From contig NC_061510.1 of the NCBI RefSeq assembly GCF_022539505.1, positions 95,434,292-95,498,291 of the forward strand: a DNA stretch of 64,000 nt, in the 5' to 3' direction. This DNA comes from Lolium rigidum (taxonomy: Eukaryota; Streptophyta; Magnoliopsida; Poales; Poaceae). The notes under the pieces are model-generated. The model saw only the letters and a program-made list of their open reading frames with translations, ran no database searches and was not told the DNA's origin. Numbering within the stretch: the first letter of the stretch is position 1; every line of letters starts with the position of its first letter. The position numbers and the translations under genes were made by a program. Positions 10,506-22,680 of the stretch are shown one piece after another.

Positions 10506-11561
10506 CTAATTCTGTTTACCAAGCCTACAACCCTGACAACCCTGAAGCGAGACATCTCCTGAGACAGGCCCCAGAAGGCCTCGATGAAGTAAAGATGACA
10601 AGCGAGAACCACAAAGATGACCAAGACGATGGTGCCACTGCTGAAAGGAGGCGGTGGTGGAAGCAGCAAGCACACATGGAGCGGTCGATGAAGTGGTGGA
10701 AGAAGGAACATGAAGCCAGTCAAGCTCCCAAAGTCCCTGGGAGTCACGGCACCGAGGGCCAGCCCCAACCAGGGCTCGAGTGTGAGTGTCCTGAACAGAA
10801 CAAGAATCACCATCAAGAATGACCCAACAACCAGAATCAGTGAGTTGAGCAGCGGAAAACAAATTCATGGTAAGACGGGGAACATGAGAAACATCAGGAA
10901 CGGAAAAGGAGGAAGTAGAAAGAGTGCCACGACTAGCAACAGGGAGAGAAGTACCATCGGCAGTAAGAACACTAACAGGAAGAGGAAGAGGTCGAAGAGA
11001 AGAAAGAGAGGAAGAATCAGGAGACATGTGAAAAGAAGCTCCAGAATCCAGAACCCACGAAGATGTACCTGACTGTGGAGAGGAAACAGCCGCGGAGGCA
11101 GCAGTACCCATCAAAGCAGAGCCGGGGGAGGCAAGGAGACGCTGAAGTCTCACTATATCCTGCTCAGTGAAGCCGGTGGTGACAGGCGCTGAGGGTGGAG
11201 CACGAGGAGGCACACCCCACTGCTTCTGGTAGCAGTCAGACTCAAGGTGACCAGACCTCCGACAGTGAGTGCAGAACCGAGGAGGGCGAGAGCGACCCCC
11301 ACCGCGAGAAGAGTGGGCTCCTCCAGAAGCAGCAGGCACTGGTGTAGGAAGAAGTGGCGGTGCAAGAGTAGTGGGAACTCGAGCAGCAAGAACAGAGGGT
11401 GTCCCAAGCAGTCCAGCACCACGCAGACGAGTCTCCTCAGCACGAAGCTCAGTCAGCACCTCTGAGATAGGAACACGGACTCGAGCAAACAGTTGAGCAC
11501 GACGAGGCTCAATCTCTGGGTGAAGTCGAGACAGATACTCATGGATCCTCTGGAAGTCCAT
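10506..11561 (-). pseudogene. gag-pol: Copia Gag C-terminus, zinc knuckle, protease, integrase N-terminus
   Basis: In one frame: the end of the Gag domain (FARVRVPISEVLTELRAEE), a CCHC zinc knuckle CTHCRRSGHLESDC, the aspartic protease active site WVLDSGASFHMS, and the integrase zinc-binding part with WHHRLGHLCGS and CQGCRLGK. A TAA ends it at 10506 just before the integrase core. The zinc knuckle binds RNA and the protease cleaves the polyprotein. Confidence 0.88.
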
Positions 11562-12202
11562 ATCTGAACGTACTGTCCGGCAACACTGGCAAGTACCACA
11601 GACAACACTGCGAAGGGAGTCAAGCTGGCGCCATATCGCCGCACTTTGGGTGTAGAACTCATCAACAATGGAGTCACCCTGCTGAAGATCTTGCTCCTAA
11701 CACAACACAGACAAGTACAGAGAATCCCTAGAAGGCTGATAGCGCTGGAGCAGGTGATACCACATTGGCAACAGTGGTGAGGCCCATAAACTCAGAAGCA
11801 AACTATGGCTGAACACTCTGAGAAAAGAACAGCAGCAGCCCTGGCATCGTCATCACACCACTGAGTAAAGGTAGCCAAACTGTCACGGTAAGAGCCAAGA
11901 ACCTCTGAATAAGCAAGTACCTGCTCCTCATATGCCTCATCAGCAGTAGCCTCGGCAGACTTGGCTGCATCCCGATCAGCCTAAGTACCATCCTCAGCAA
12001 GGGCCTGTGGCACAGACGGTGGAGTAGGAGGCACATGAGCAGTGGGGTGCGGCGGACAAGAGACCTCACCGGTAAGAACACCCCACAGTCGAAGACCATG
12101 CATGTGAATCCGCATAAAGGCAGCAAACTCCCCATAGTTGGTACCATCAAATATCACTGGGCACCGAGGAATACTGACATAGCCAGATGCGGAGGACGCC
12201 AT
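11562..12202 (-). pseudogene. gag: Copia Gag N-terminal half, broken
   Basis: The frame opens at the ATG at 12202 with the usual short hydrophilic start and the motif FDGTNYGEFAAFMRIHM, typical of UBN2-type Copia Gag. An in-frame TAG near 11983 and later shifts break it. The remaining pieces (to 11562) are readable only in other frames. The ATG is about 480 bases after the primer-binding site; the GC-rich leader between them yields only low-complexity ORFs. Confidence 0.75.
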
Positions 12203-12680
12203 TTTTTTTGTTGGTCAGATCTAGATCTGAACTGGGCAGACCAGCAGCAGCCCACGCGTGGTCAGATCGACCACGGCAAGGACGCACCAGGACGGGCCGG
12301 TGGTGGCCGGAGGTGGCACGGTGGCGGCCGGATCGAGGCGGGCCGGGGCCGGCCGCAGGTGGCACGGCAGCGGACGGTGCCAGCCGGGGGCGGCGCGGCG
12401 GTGGCTGGAGGCGGCGCGATGGCGGCCGGACGGGGCAGCCCAGGGCCGGCCGGAGGTGGCACGGTGGCTGCCGGAGCGGAGACGGTCGACGGGATCCCGA
12501 TTTGGAGCTCGATTTGGAGCTCAAAAATCGGATGAAAAAGGCCAAAATTACTTGGAGACGGACTCGATCCCGACGAGATCGGGAGAGGAAAAGAAAAGTG
12601 GAGCAGCGGCGGCCGGAAAGATCATCGGCGGCAGCGCGGATCGAGCACGGAGTTGCAACGTGCAAAGAGCTAGACCATGA

Positions 12681-12692
12681 GCTCTGATACCA
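12681..12692 (-). promoter_or_regulatory. Copia primer-binding site (initiator Met tRNA)
   Basis: TGGTATCAGAGC on the minus strand begins immediately after the 5' LTR and matches the 3' end of plant initiator Met tRNA, the usual primer of Copia elements. Confidence 0.92.
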
Positions 12693-12817
12693 TGTTGGAG
12701 AATAGCAACTAGTATTCACAGAGGGCCATAGGCCAGTACATGTACATGTGTGACAATGTGCAGGTAAGCCCCTCATACACTGGGGAATAATGGAAAAGGA
12801 ACTATACAACTCTAACA
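12693..12817 (-). repeat. Copia 5' LTR (125 bp)
   Basis: Partner of 7722-7847, differing by about three positions. It carries the presumed promoter; no clear TATA box can be singled out. Confidence 0.93.
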
Positions 12818-12822
12818 AAGAC

Positions 12823-13285
12823 GACAATCTCCAACTTTAAGAATCATCCCAGTGAAAGTCGCGTGAGATCCTACAAACTCAAGATGGCAAATAGCTGTAT
12901 AGGTAGAGCTAGGATAAGTCTAATCTACGAGTTGCTCTTCTAGAGTTTATTTGCGGTTTACCTCATTGTAATTAGGAGGCTATGTTGATCTTCTGTAAGA
13001 AAGTACGTGAACAAGTTGCTCTTCTAGAGTTTATTTGCGGTTTACCTCATTGTAATTAGGAGACTCGTGCATGTGATACATCACGAGCGACTTCGCTCGT
13101 GATGCATCACGAAGTAGTTACTTCGCTCGTGATGCTGATGAACTGAATCAGATGTGTGCTGTTATTCAGTACTGGGTAATCTCACCACTCTAAGTGAAGG
13201 GGTTACCACAAAACTCACCTATCTGCAACCAAACAGGTTGTGGGATGCACGAGCAGGGAAGAAAGTACTGTAAACGGGCAACCAA
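12823..13285. repeat. Unassigned flank with 48-bp direct repeats and tandem hairpins
   Basis: The 48 bases 12931-12978 recur exactly at 13015-13062. Positions 13079-13104 and 13105-13134 are two adjacent hairpins (CATCACGAGCGA...TCGCTCGTGATG). No coding potential is seen. The segment from about 13200 has several C-C-A-A-A-C patches like degraded DNA-transposon ends, but no boundary can be fixed. Confidence 0.5.
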
Positions 13286-14491
13286 ATGATGATTGATGGG
13301 GCCTGGCTTCCTTCTCCGGCACGCAAAAGGCCGCACAGGCTACCAAACGACCCGCCTTTCATGGCCCATGGCCCGTTCGCGACCCGCAGGGAGGCCCATC
13401 TCGCTGCGCCAGTGGTGCAAGAATCGCATGCAGCCTACCAACCGGGCCCTGAGTGCCCCCGCGTCGTCCTGACTTGGACGACCCGGGGGGTGATTAGGTC
13501 TTCCGCTTCAGCGCGGCCACTCCCTACGCTCGGCTTCGCACCCGCTGCCGGTCAGCCTGCGGCGGCGGTGAGACCCCTCCGCCTCCTTCAGCCTCCTTCC
13601 TGCAGCACCCACTCTACATCTTCTCCCTCCGCAGTGAACGACCCTTGTTCTAAGATTCTTGGTAGCGGTGCTCCGAGGTCTTGGTACAAGCTGGTGCCGT
13701 CTCCCTTTGCTGCTGGCCGCGAGTTGGCTCGTCCCCTTGCTGGCCCGAGCTGGAACGCGGTGGCACGCCGCTAGATCTGACCATGGGTCGATCTGTGGCC
13801 TGATCAGACGATGGGGTCGATCTGCAGCCATGGCAGGCCTCTGAGCTGCTCTTGGGCGTGAACCTCTCCGATCTTCGCGGATCTGTGCGGAGCCGGCTTC
13901 CCTACAGCGGGTATGGCTGGTGACGGTGCTTGGCTGTGGGTGCTGGTGGTGCGTGCGTGAGGCAGGGGGCGGGCCTGGTGCGTGTGTGCGGCTCGCGCTA
14001 CGGAGTTAGGCGGGTTTGGTCGGCTCCTTGTTTCCAGAGCGGCAGCTCTGGGCGGTGGTCGCGGCGGTGCCTGGCGGCGGGTGCCATCGTGCGGTGTTGG
14101 TAGGTTGTCTCGGCTGTGCGGGCAGCGGGATAGCCTCGTGGGAGGCATTCGTGGCGCAGGAGCCCTCGGGCTCCTTCCTGGACCTTGGCATTGTTCCTTG
14201 GACGGTGGTGTCTATTCGGGTGAAAGCTCTGCCCGACGTTGTCGGTGCCAGTGACGTCGACACTCTCGAGCGCCGACCCCTCCTTGGAGGTGTCATTGAG
14301 GATGGTGCTCCTCCACCATTAGCTCCAGGTGAAAATCTTCGATCTGTTTAGCCAGACGGGACAGCGACGACGCCTTGGTGCCATTTCCTTCTTGAAGGCG
14401 CTTCCTTTGGAGCCTTTGGTCCAAGGCAACTGGTGGTTGCGATGTGGTTCATGGGATGCGACTGGGTGGATTTTGGATCGGTGGTGTCCCC
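13286..14491 (+). other. GC-rich segment, possibly LINE-like, split by element A
   Basis: No protein domain is found in any frame. The segment resumes at 47287 after element A, as shown by TSD TCCCC on both sides. The resumed part ends near 47690 with GGCTTTATTTAATTTAAAGC, which resembles the 3' ends of grass LINEs. On that basis alone the pair could be a non-autonomous non-LTR element or a decayed gene with UTRs. Confidence 0.3.
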
Positions 14492-15809
14492 TGATACGTC
14501 TCCAACGTATCTATAATTTCTTATGTTCCATGCTAGTTTTATGCCAATAGCTACATGTTTTATATGCACTTTATATCATATTATGGAATTTATTGGACTA
14601 ACCTATTAACAAGATGCCACAAGGCCAGTTTCTGTTTATTATGTCTATTTATTGCAGAAAAGGCCCAAAAACCAAAGTGCTCGGAAAAATCCAGAAAAAA
14701 TACAGAAATTCTATTTCGCCAGAAGACCCACGGAGCCAGAAGGGCCAGGCCAGAGGAGGCCCACGGCCTCCTCCCCATCCAATGGCGCGGCCAGGAGGGG
14801 GGCGGCGCCACCCTATGGGGTGGGCCCCTCGGGCACCCCCTCGCACCACCCTTTCGCCTATATTAAGCTCCTGCCCTGAAAACCCTGGGGAGAGGGACGA
14901 TTTCTCCAGAAGAGTTCCGTAGCTCCGCCGCCACCAAAAACCCTAATTCGGGGGACAGAAGTCTCTGTTTCGGCACCCTGCCGGGACGGGGAATTGCCCC
15001 GGAGCCATCTCCATCGACTCCATCGCCATCTTCATCGCTGTTGCTGTCTCCCATGATGAGGAGGGAGTAGTTCTCCCCGAGGCTGAGGGCTCTACCGGTA
15101 GCTATGTGGTTCATCTCTCTCTCCCATGGTGTGATCTTTATGTGATCATGAGCTTTGTAATCTAGTTGAATATGTAGATGTTACTCTTGTCTATTATGCA
15201 CTCTAGAGGTTACTTTAATATGAACTCCGGAGTCACTCTCCACGGTGTGATGGTGACGAGTGTGCGCATCGTGTGTGATTCCTTTATGATGTTGTGGAGC
15301 TTGTTTACTCCGGCTTGAGGTGTGCTTTTGCAGCCCTACACAATGAATGGTGTTTGTTATACAACAAGAGAGTGTTTGAGAGTAGCATTTATTTATTCAA
15401 TTATGTGATCATTGTTGAGAGTGTCCACTAGTGAAAGCATGATCCCTAGGCCTTGTTTCTAAGCATTGAAACACCGTTTCCAACAAGTTCTGCTACATGT
15501 TCGCTTGTTGCCATTTTTATTTCAGATTGCAATTACTACTTATAATCATCCATATTACTTGTATTTCACTATCTCTTCGCCGAAGTAGTGCACCTATACA
15601 TCTGACAAGTGTATTAGGTGTGTTGGGGCACAAGATACTTCTTGTATCTTAATTGCAGGGTTGCTTGAGAGGGATATCTTTGACCTCTACCTCCCTGAGG
15701 TCGATAAACCTTGGGTGATTCACTTAAGGGAAACTTGCTGTTGTTCTACGAACCTCTCCTCTTGGAGGCCCAACACTGTCTACAGGAATAGAAGCGTGCG
15801 TAGACATCA
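14492..15809 (+). repeat. 5' LTR of element A
   Basis: Runs TGATACGTC...AGACATCA. A TATA-like TATATTAA lies at 14858-14865, followed by a GC-rich leader. The LTR ends 10 bases before the primer-binding site. Confidence 0.93.
14858..14865 (+). promoter_or_regulatory. TATA-like box in LTR A
   Basis: TATATTAA in the context TTTCGCCTATATTAAGCTC. The aligned site is TATATAA in B (20824-20830) and C (25671-25677), and TATATAAA in E (33404-33411; second LTR 45918-45925). The shared position supports a promoter role. Confidence 0.65.
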
Positions 15810-15819
15810 AGCTATTTTC

Positions 15820-15837
15820 TGGCACCGTTGCCGGGGA
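15820..15837 (+). promoter_or_regulatory. Primer-binding site of element A (tRNA-Asp type)
   Basis: TGGCACCGTTGCCGGGGA lies 10 bases after the LTR. It differs by one base from the intact form in E, which corresponds to the 3' end of plant tRNA-Asp as used by Athila elements. A further degenerate copy lies at 15884-15900. Confidence 0.8.
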
Positions 15838-15981
15838 GGTAAGGTAAAAGGTATTCACATCCTCCGACTACTAAGCTATTTCCTAGCACTGTTGCCGGTG
15901 TGTGAGTGCTCGAAGCTATTTCCTTTAGATTCTGCAATTATATCTTTTTGTTTCTTGTTTTTATTTCCCTAGTTAGGCTTA

Positions 15982-17606
15982 ATGGAAAACAACCAAAAAA
16001 TAGAGATCTTTATGAAATTTATATTGAATTAGGACATGATGCTTTTGAAGAGAAAATAAAAAAACCTATGGAAGTTTGTCTGCATAATAGTGGTAGTAAT
16101 GTTATTAGTATAAATTTTTTGGACACCATTATTTTTAATTCTATTGAAAAACCCAAGCTTGGGGAAGCTAGTTTATATAAAAATAATCTTTTTTGCTCCT
16201 CAGCTTTGGATGAAGTATTTTTCCTTGATAATGCTTTGTCTCCAATATGTGGTCATTCGAATGATGCTTGTGATATTCCAAATCCACCTGTTGAAAGTAT
16301 TCCTTTTAAAATACCTATGAAAATTGTTGAAAGGGTTATGAATGATCAGTATGTAGGGGATGGATCAGTCCATCCAAGTGTTCACTTGTCTAAACTTACA
16401 GAAATTTGTGAGTTATTTGAGATTGCAGGTTTATCAAGATAAAATGTTATGAGGAAACTATTTCCATTGTCACTTAAGGACAAAGCAAAGGAATGGTATA
16501 GGCTGCTGGATGAACAACCATCGAATTGGAAACAGCTTGAATCTCTCTTTTACTCTAAATTTTATCCTCTTCATGAAGTGCATCTAGATAGAAATCGCAT
16601 TTATAATTTTTACCCTCATGATGGAGAAAGCATTGCTCAAGCTTGGGGAAGACTAAAAACATTAATACTCAAATGTCCTAACCATGAGCTTTCTGAGGAA
16701 ATAAATGTTACTAATTTTTATGCAAGGCTTTCAAGTCATTATAAGGATTATGTAGATGCATGTTCACAGGGTTCTTTCACAAGTAAGAAGGTTGAAGCTA
16801 GATGGGATCTTCTTGAAAAAATTCAAAGCAATACTGAAGATTGGGAGAACGACAAAGGTAAAGAATCAGGTATAAACTATGAATATGAATGCATTAAGTC
16901 TTTCATTGAAACTGCTGGTTTTCAAAAGCTTAGTGATAATTATGGTCTTGATTCGCAAATTATTGTTGATTGTTGTAGAACCTTTGCTTCTCATATTAAT
17001 GTTCCTAAAGAAAATTGGGACGTGTATCATGAACCTTTCAAAGACACTTGCATGGAAAATGAAATTGTTGTTAATGATTGCAATAAACATGCCCAAACTT
17101 CTGAAAATACTAAGCATGTTAATTTTTGTGGAATGCATAGACCTTGTGGAATTAATCAAATCGAAGATGAATATTGTATCCATCATAGGAATGAAAAAAC
17201 TAGAATGTGGTACAAGGCTCTAAAAGATCTTGGTGAAAAATTTTGTGACCTCCATCCTTTTATTTGTGAACTTTGCTATGAAGTGGGTCATTTTAATTTT
17301 CAATGTTCTGGTCATGATGATTGTATTTCGAATTTAATGAGTACTTCAAGTCCATATTGTGATAACATGATCACTCCTAATCAGCATGATGAACTTACTT
17401 TATTTTTGGGGTGTGAAGAGTTATCAAGAAAAATTTCTTTGTTAGATATGAGTGATCTTGATATGAATAGTGTGTTGCATGGATGTTATCTCTATTGTGT
17501 TAATAATTGCCATGCCAACGCCTACATACAAAGTGTTATAAAGGATGGGACTTTACCAAAATATGACAGGACTAATATGTGTTTTGTTCTTATTAATGAA
17601 AGATAG
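15982..17606 (+). pseudogene. gag: Gag-like protein of element A
   Basis: The ATG at 15982 aligns with the start of the intact relative in E, but a one-base loss after about six codons shifts the frame. The reading then runs open from there to an in-frame TAA at 16440-16442, and on again to 17606. A Retrotrans_gag domain is clear: LFPLSLKDKAKEWYRLL, SKFYPLHEV, and HDGESIAQAWGRLKTLI. A CCHC zinc knuckle, CELCYEVGHFNFQC, lies near 17260-17310. Gag would form the particle and bind RNA. No protease motif follows. In B and E the central gag domain is absent although both termini remain. Confidence 0.8.
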
Positions 17607-18739
17607 GTATCCTCCCAAGTTTCTTCTATTGTTTCTAATAATAAACCAGGTTATGTGGAGAAGCTTCCTTTCAAGCCTCTCCCTCCTAAAGAGGAAAAGA
17701 AGAAGAAGAAGGGAACGAAGAAGAAGAAGAAGAGGAGTAAAAGGAGAGAGGAAACAGTATCTTCTCCCAAACTTGTTGCTCCTATTACAATTGATACTTA
17801 TAATTCTGAATTCATGATTCTGAACTTGATGATGAACCTATGCCTGTTATTTATATTAGTGATCATGATTGGGAAAAGCACACTTCTTTTGATATTGAAG
17901 ATCTCTGGGACACTAATTCTGAAAATGTGATGTTAATAATTGCCATAGTATTAGTACTATCCATGTTTCTTCCCATGATGATATAGAAAGCTCTAAGCTT
18001 GGGGATGAGGTGTTTGAAAATCCTTTTGCTACTGATGATTATATGTTTGATACATCTCCTTCTAGTAACAATGATGGTATGTTTACGAGATGAACACACT
18101 TTGGAAGATAACTATTCTATTTCTTATGATGACACTATGCCTCCAATCTTTGACAATTATTATAAAGAATACTATGACATAGGTTATAATTACAGTCATC
18201 CTCATGAAACTTGTCATAGTTATGGAGGGATTACCCAAAACCATCTCTCTAATATACAGCTTGTCTATCATATTCAAGTTCGTTATGGTGATTGTGATAT
18301 TTTCAGTCCATCTACTATTGAGGATAAAATTCATTATGATTATTCTATGCCTCCAATTTATGATGATTATAATGATGGATGTGATAGTTTTACTCCCACT
18401 ATTACTAATAAAATTGATTATGCTTGTGTGGAGAGTAATGATACTTTTATGCATGTGTATCATGATAAGAATGCTTTATGCGATAGCTATATTGTTGAGT
18501 TTATCAATGATACCACTGAAAATTATTATGAGAGAGGGAGACATGGTTTTATATATCTCAATAATATTAAGTCACCTCTCTTTTTGTTGAAAATTTTGAA
18601 GTTGCACTTGCTTTGTCTTTCTATGATAGCAGCTTCATGCTTCAATAATTTGTTTTCTTACAAGATTCGTTTGCATAGAAAGTGGGTTAGACTTAAATGT
18701 GTTTGGTATTTTCTTTTTGATGCTCTCTTATATTCATAA
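17607..18739 (+). pseudogene. Acidic tail protein with membrane segment (element A)
   Basis: A Lys-rich run (about 17690-17750) leads into an acidic region readable in two frames, then a 3' frame (17999-18739) with repeats of the type IEDKIHYDYSMPPIYDDYND. Then comes SYIVEFINDTTENYYERGR, a hydrophobic stretch of about 25 residues (LKILKLHLLCLSMIAASCF) and a basic end with HRKWVRLK. The same order is seen in B and E. The protein lies where pol or env would be expected, but I recognise no enzyme. A C-terminal membrane anchor is inferred from hydrophobicity. At least one frameshift near 17930-18000 breaks it. Confidence 0.65.
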
Positions 18740-20452
18740 GAGCATCATGAAAATTATCATGCCTAGCTAAAAGGCTTTAAACAAAAGCGCTCTTGGGAGA
18801 CAACCCATTGTTTTATTTCTGTAATTTTTGTTTTATTTTTGAGTCAAGGTACTGCCTACTACTGTAGAAATATCTTTGTATCTTTATTTTCTTGCATTGT
18901 TGTGCCAAGTAAAGTCTTTGATAGAAATTTGATACTAGATTTGGATTTCTGCGCAGAAACAGACTTTTAGCTATCACGAATTTGAGCTTTTCTCTTTGTA
19001 TAAAAATCTAAATATTCTGAAAAAAATCATGAGTAATCCTCAGATATGTACGCAACTTTCATTCAACTGGAGCTTTTCCATCTGAGCATGTTAACTGCCT
19101 CGAAAAAATTCGTCTTTACAGACTGTTCTGTTTTTGACAGATTCTGCCTTTTATTTCGCATTGCCTCTTTTACTGTGTTTGAGTGGATTTCTTTGCTCCA
19201 TTAAATTTCAGTAACCTTGGGTAATGTCCAGAAGTGTTGGGAATGATTGTGACCTTACTGAACATGTGAATTTTTGATTATGCACTAACCCTCTAATGAG
19301 ATTGCTTTGAGTTTGGTGTGAAGGAAGTTTTCAAGGATCAAGAGAGGAGGATGATATAATATGATCAAGAAGAGTGAAAAGTCTAAGCTTGGGGATGCCC
19401 CCGTGGTTCATCCCTGCATATTTCAAGAAGACTCAAGCGTCTAAGCTTGGAGATTCCCAAGGCATCCCCTTCTTCATCAACAATTTATCAGGTCACCTCT
19501 AGTGAAACTATATTTTAATTCCGTCACATCTTATGTGCTTTACTTGGAGCGTTCGTGTGCTTTTATTCTTGTTTGTTATTTTAGTTTTCTGAATAAATCG
19601 GATCCTAACATGCTTGTGTGGGAGAGAGACACGCTCCACTTTTTCATTTGAACACTTGTGTTCTTCGTTTTATTTTTCATGTTTATGGCAAAAGCTGAAA
19701 GCCGCAGCACTTATTGTTATTTGGTTGGAAACAGAAAATGCTTCATGTGGTTGTTGATATATTGTCTTGAATAATTTGATACTTGGCAATTGTTTTGAGC
19801 TCTCAAGTAGATCATGTTTAAGCTCTTGCATCATGTAGTTTAAACCTATTAGTGGAGAACTACCGTAGAGCTTGTTGAAATTTGGTTTGCATGATTGGTC
19901 TCTCTAAGGTCTAGATATTTTCTGGTAAAAGTGTTTGAGTAACAAGGAAGACAGTGTAGAGTCTTATAATGCTTGTAATATGTTTTTATGTAAGTCTTGC
20001 TGTACCGGTTTATACTTGTGTTTGCTTCAAACAACCTTGCTAGCCAAAGCCTTGTACTGAGAGGGAATGCTTCCCGTGCATCCAAAACCTTGAGCCAAAA
20101 CCTATGCCATTTGTGTCCACCATAACTACCTACTATGTGGTATTTTTCTGCCATTCCAAGTAAATACTTCATGTGCTACCTTTAAACAATTCAAAACTTT
20201 ATTACTCCTTATTTGTGTCAATGTTTTATAGCTCATGAGGAAGTATGTGGTGTTTTATCTTTCAATCTTGTTGGGCAGACTTTCACCAATGGACGAGTGG
20301 CATATACATCCGGTTATCCAATAATTTTTCAAAAAGAGCTGGCAACGGGGTGCCCAGCCCCAATTAATTAACTTTCATTAATAATTCTCTTCACATGTTT
20401 TGCCCTGATTTATCAGTAAGCAACTTAATTTTGCAATAGACACTCCTCCATG
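18740..20452 (+). other. Non-coding 3' region of element A (first part)
   Basis: It begins with AAGCGCTCTTGGGAGACAAC (from about 18785), a motif also found at the same place in B, E and J. Two copies of the motif AAGCTTGGGGA (19385, and a degenerate one at 19443) flank a GATGCCC/GGCATCCCC area. No ORF is shared with the relatives, so the stretch is probably untranslated. Confidence 0.7.
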
Positions 20453-20457
20453 GTATG

Positions 20458-21775
20458 TGATATGTCTCCAACGTATCTATAATTTCTGATGTTCCATGCT
20501 TATATTATACCAATTGCTACATGTTTTATATGCACTTTACATCATATTAAGGCATTTATTGGACTAACCTATTAACAAGATGCCACAGTGCCAGTTTCTG
20601 TTTATTATGTCTATTTATTGCAGAAAAGGCCCAAAAACCAAAGTGCTCGAAAAAATCCAGAAAAATCACGGAAATTCTATTTCGCCGGAAGACTCACGGA
20701 GCCGGAAGGGCCGGGCCGGAGGAGGCCCGGGGCCTCCTCCCCGGCAGCCGGCGCGGCCAGGGAGGGGGCGCCCCACCCTATGGTGTGGGCCCCTCGGGAC
20801 TCCACCGACGCTCCCCTTTCGCCTATATAATCCCTCGCGACGCGAAAACCCAAAAACAATCAATCATCTTCCAGAAAGACTCCAGGGGCGCCGCCGCCAT
20901 CGCGAAACCTAGTTTCGGGGGACAGAAGTCTCTGTTCCGGCACGCCGCCGGGACGGGGAAGTGCCCCCGGAATCCATCCATCGACACCACCGCCATCTTC
21001 ATCGCCGTTGCTGTCTCCCATGATGAGGAGGGAGTAGTTCTCCCCCGAGGCTAAGGGCTCTACCGGTAGCTATGTGGTTCATCTCTCTCTCCCATGTGAT
21101 CTTTATGTGATCATGAGCTTTGTAATCTAGTTGAATATGTAGATGTTACTCTTGTCTATTATGCACTCTAGAGGTTACTTTAATATGAACTCCGGATTCA
21201 CTCTCCACGGTGTGACGGTGACAGCGTGCGCATCGTGTGTGATTCCTTTATGAAGTTGTGGAGCTTGTTTACTCCGGCTTGAGGGTGCTCTTGTAGCCCT
21301 ACACAATGAATGGTGTTTATTATCCAACAAGAGAGTGTTTGAGATTAGCATTTACTTATTCAGTTATGTGATCATTGTTGAGAGTGTCCACTAGAGAAAG
21401 TATGATCCCTAGGCCTTGTTTCTAAGCATTGAAACACCGTTTCCAACAAGTTCTGTTACATGTTCGCTTGCTGCCATTTTTATTTCAGATTGCAGTTACT
21501 ACTTACAATCATCCATATTAATTGTATTTCACTATCTCTTCGCCGAACTAGTGCACCTATACATCTGACAAGTGTATTAGGTGTGTTGGGGACACAAGAG
21601 ACTTCTTGTATCGTAATTGCAGGGTTGCTTGAGAGGGATATCTTTGACCTCTACCTCCCCGAGTTCGATAAACCTTGGGTGATTCACTTAAGGGAAACTT
21701 CCTGCTGTTCTACAAACCTCTCGCTCTTGGAGGCCCAACACCGTCTACGTGGAATAGAAGCGTGCGTAGACATCA
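20458..21775 (+). repeat. 5' LTR of element B
   Basis: Starts TGATATGTCTCC (one change from the family start) and ends AGACATCA. TATA box TATATAA at 20824-20830. It keeps several CpG sites where the partner LTR has CA. Confidence 0.93.
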
Positions 21776-21785
21776 AGCTATTTTC

Positions 21786-21805
21786 ACGGCGCCGTTGCTC
21801 GGGGA
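21786..21805 (+). promoter_or_regulatory. Altered primer-binding site of element B
   Basis: ACGGCGCCGTTGCTCGGGGA corresponds to the tRNA-Asp-type site, but has a changed first part and one inserted base. Priming from it is doubtful now. A degenerate second copy, TAGCACTGTTGCCGGTG, lies near 21854-21870. Confidence 0.65.
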
Positions 21806-21951
21806 GGTAAGGTAAAAGGTATTCACATCCTCCGACTACTAAGCTATTTCCTAGCACTGTTGCCGGTGTGTGAGTGCTCGAAGCTATTTCCTTTAGATCC
21901 TACAATTATATCTTTTTGTTTCTTGTTTTTATTTTTCACTAGTTAGGCTTA

Positions 21952-22680
21952 ATGGAAAACAACAACAAAATTAGAGATCTTTATGAACTTTATATTGAAT
22001 TAGGACATGATGTGTTTGAAGAGAGAATTAAAAAACCCATGGAACTTTGTTTGCAAAATAGTTGTAGCAATGTTATTAGCATGAACTCTTTGAACACTAT
22101 TATTGCTAATGCTATGGAAGAATTTAAGCTTGGGGAAGCTAGTTGTGACATTTTTAGTCCCCCAAGTTTTGAGGAGAAAATTTTCTTTGATGATACTTTG
22201 CCTCCCCTTTATGATGATTATAATGATAGTGGTATTTTGGTGCCACCTACTATGGAGGATAAAGTTTATTATGATTATACCATGCCTGCAATTTATGATG
22301 ATTACAATGATGGTTGTGATAGTTTTACTCCCACTATTACTAATAAAATTGATTATGCTTATGTGGAGAGTAATGATACTTTTATGCATGTGAATAAGAA
22401 TGCTTTATGTGATAGTTATATTGTTGAGTTTGTTCATGATGCTACTGAAAGTTATTATGAGAGAGGGAAACATGGTTATATGCATCTTAATAATATTAAG
22501 TTTCCCTCTTTATGTTGAGAATCTTGAAGTTACTCGTGTTTTATCTTCCTATGCTTGTCACTTTGTTCTTCATGAATTTATTTATGTACAAGATTCCTAT
22601 GCATAGGAAGCGGGTTAGACTTAAATGTGTTTCGAATTTGCTTCTTGATGCTCCTTTTGCTTCATTTTCTATTTTCATGT
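21952..22680 (+). pseudogene. Fused Gag-terminus/acidic tail protein (element B)
   Basis: An ATG at 21952 opens 188 codons to a stop at 22518. The N-terminus (IRDLYELYIELGHDVFEER) matches the start of the Gag-like protein of A. After a jump over the whole gag domain it enters the tail with DDTLPPLYDDYNDSG, MPAIYDDYNDGCDSF and SYIVEFVHDATESYYERGK. A one-base change near 22505 shifts the end, so the hydrophobic C-terminus is now in another frame (to about 22680). No zinc knuckle or enzyme motif remains. Confidence 0.7.

Larger units (their letters stand above)
7722..12817 (-). mobile_element. Copia LTR retrotransposon with very short LTRs
   Basis: Two near-identical LTRs (7722-7847 and 12693-12817) bound the element, with TSD AAGAC at 7717-7721 and 12818-12822. 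On the minus strand the 5' LTR is the right one. It is followed at once by the initiator-Met tRNA primer-binding site. A G-run polypurine tract lies beside the left LTR. The domain order is Gag, protease, integrase, reverse transcriptase, RNase H, as expected for Copia. The LTRs differ at only a few positions, so the insertion is fairly recent, yet the coding region is broken in several places. Confidence 0.95.

Noticed and set aside
12147..12827. A 226-codon minus-strand ORF across the Copia LTR and leader
   Set aside because: It starts inside the 5' LTR and crosses the primer-binding site; the sequence is Pro/Arg low complexity from the GC-rich leader.
14555..14922. ORFs repeated in LTRs A, B, C and D
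   Set aside because: They lie in LTR promoter/leader sequence, differ in frame between copies and have no conserved protein.
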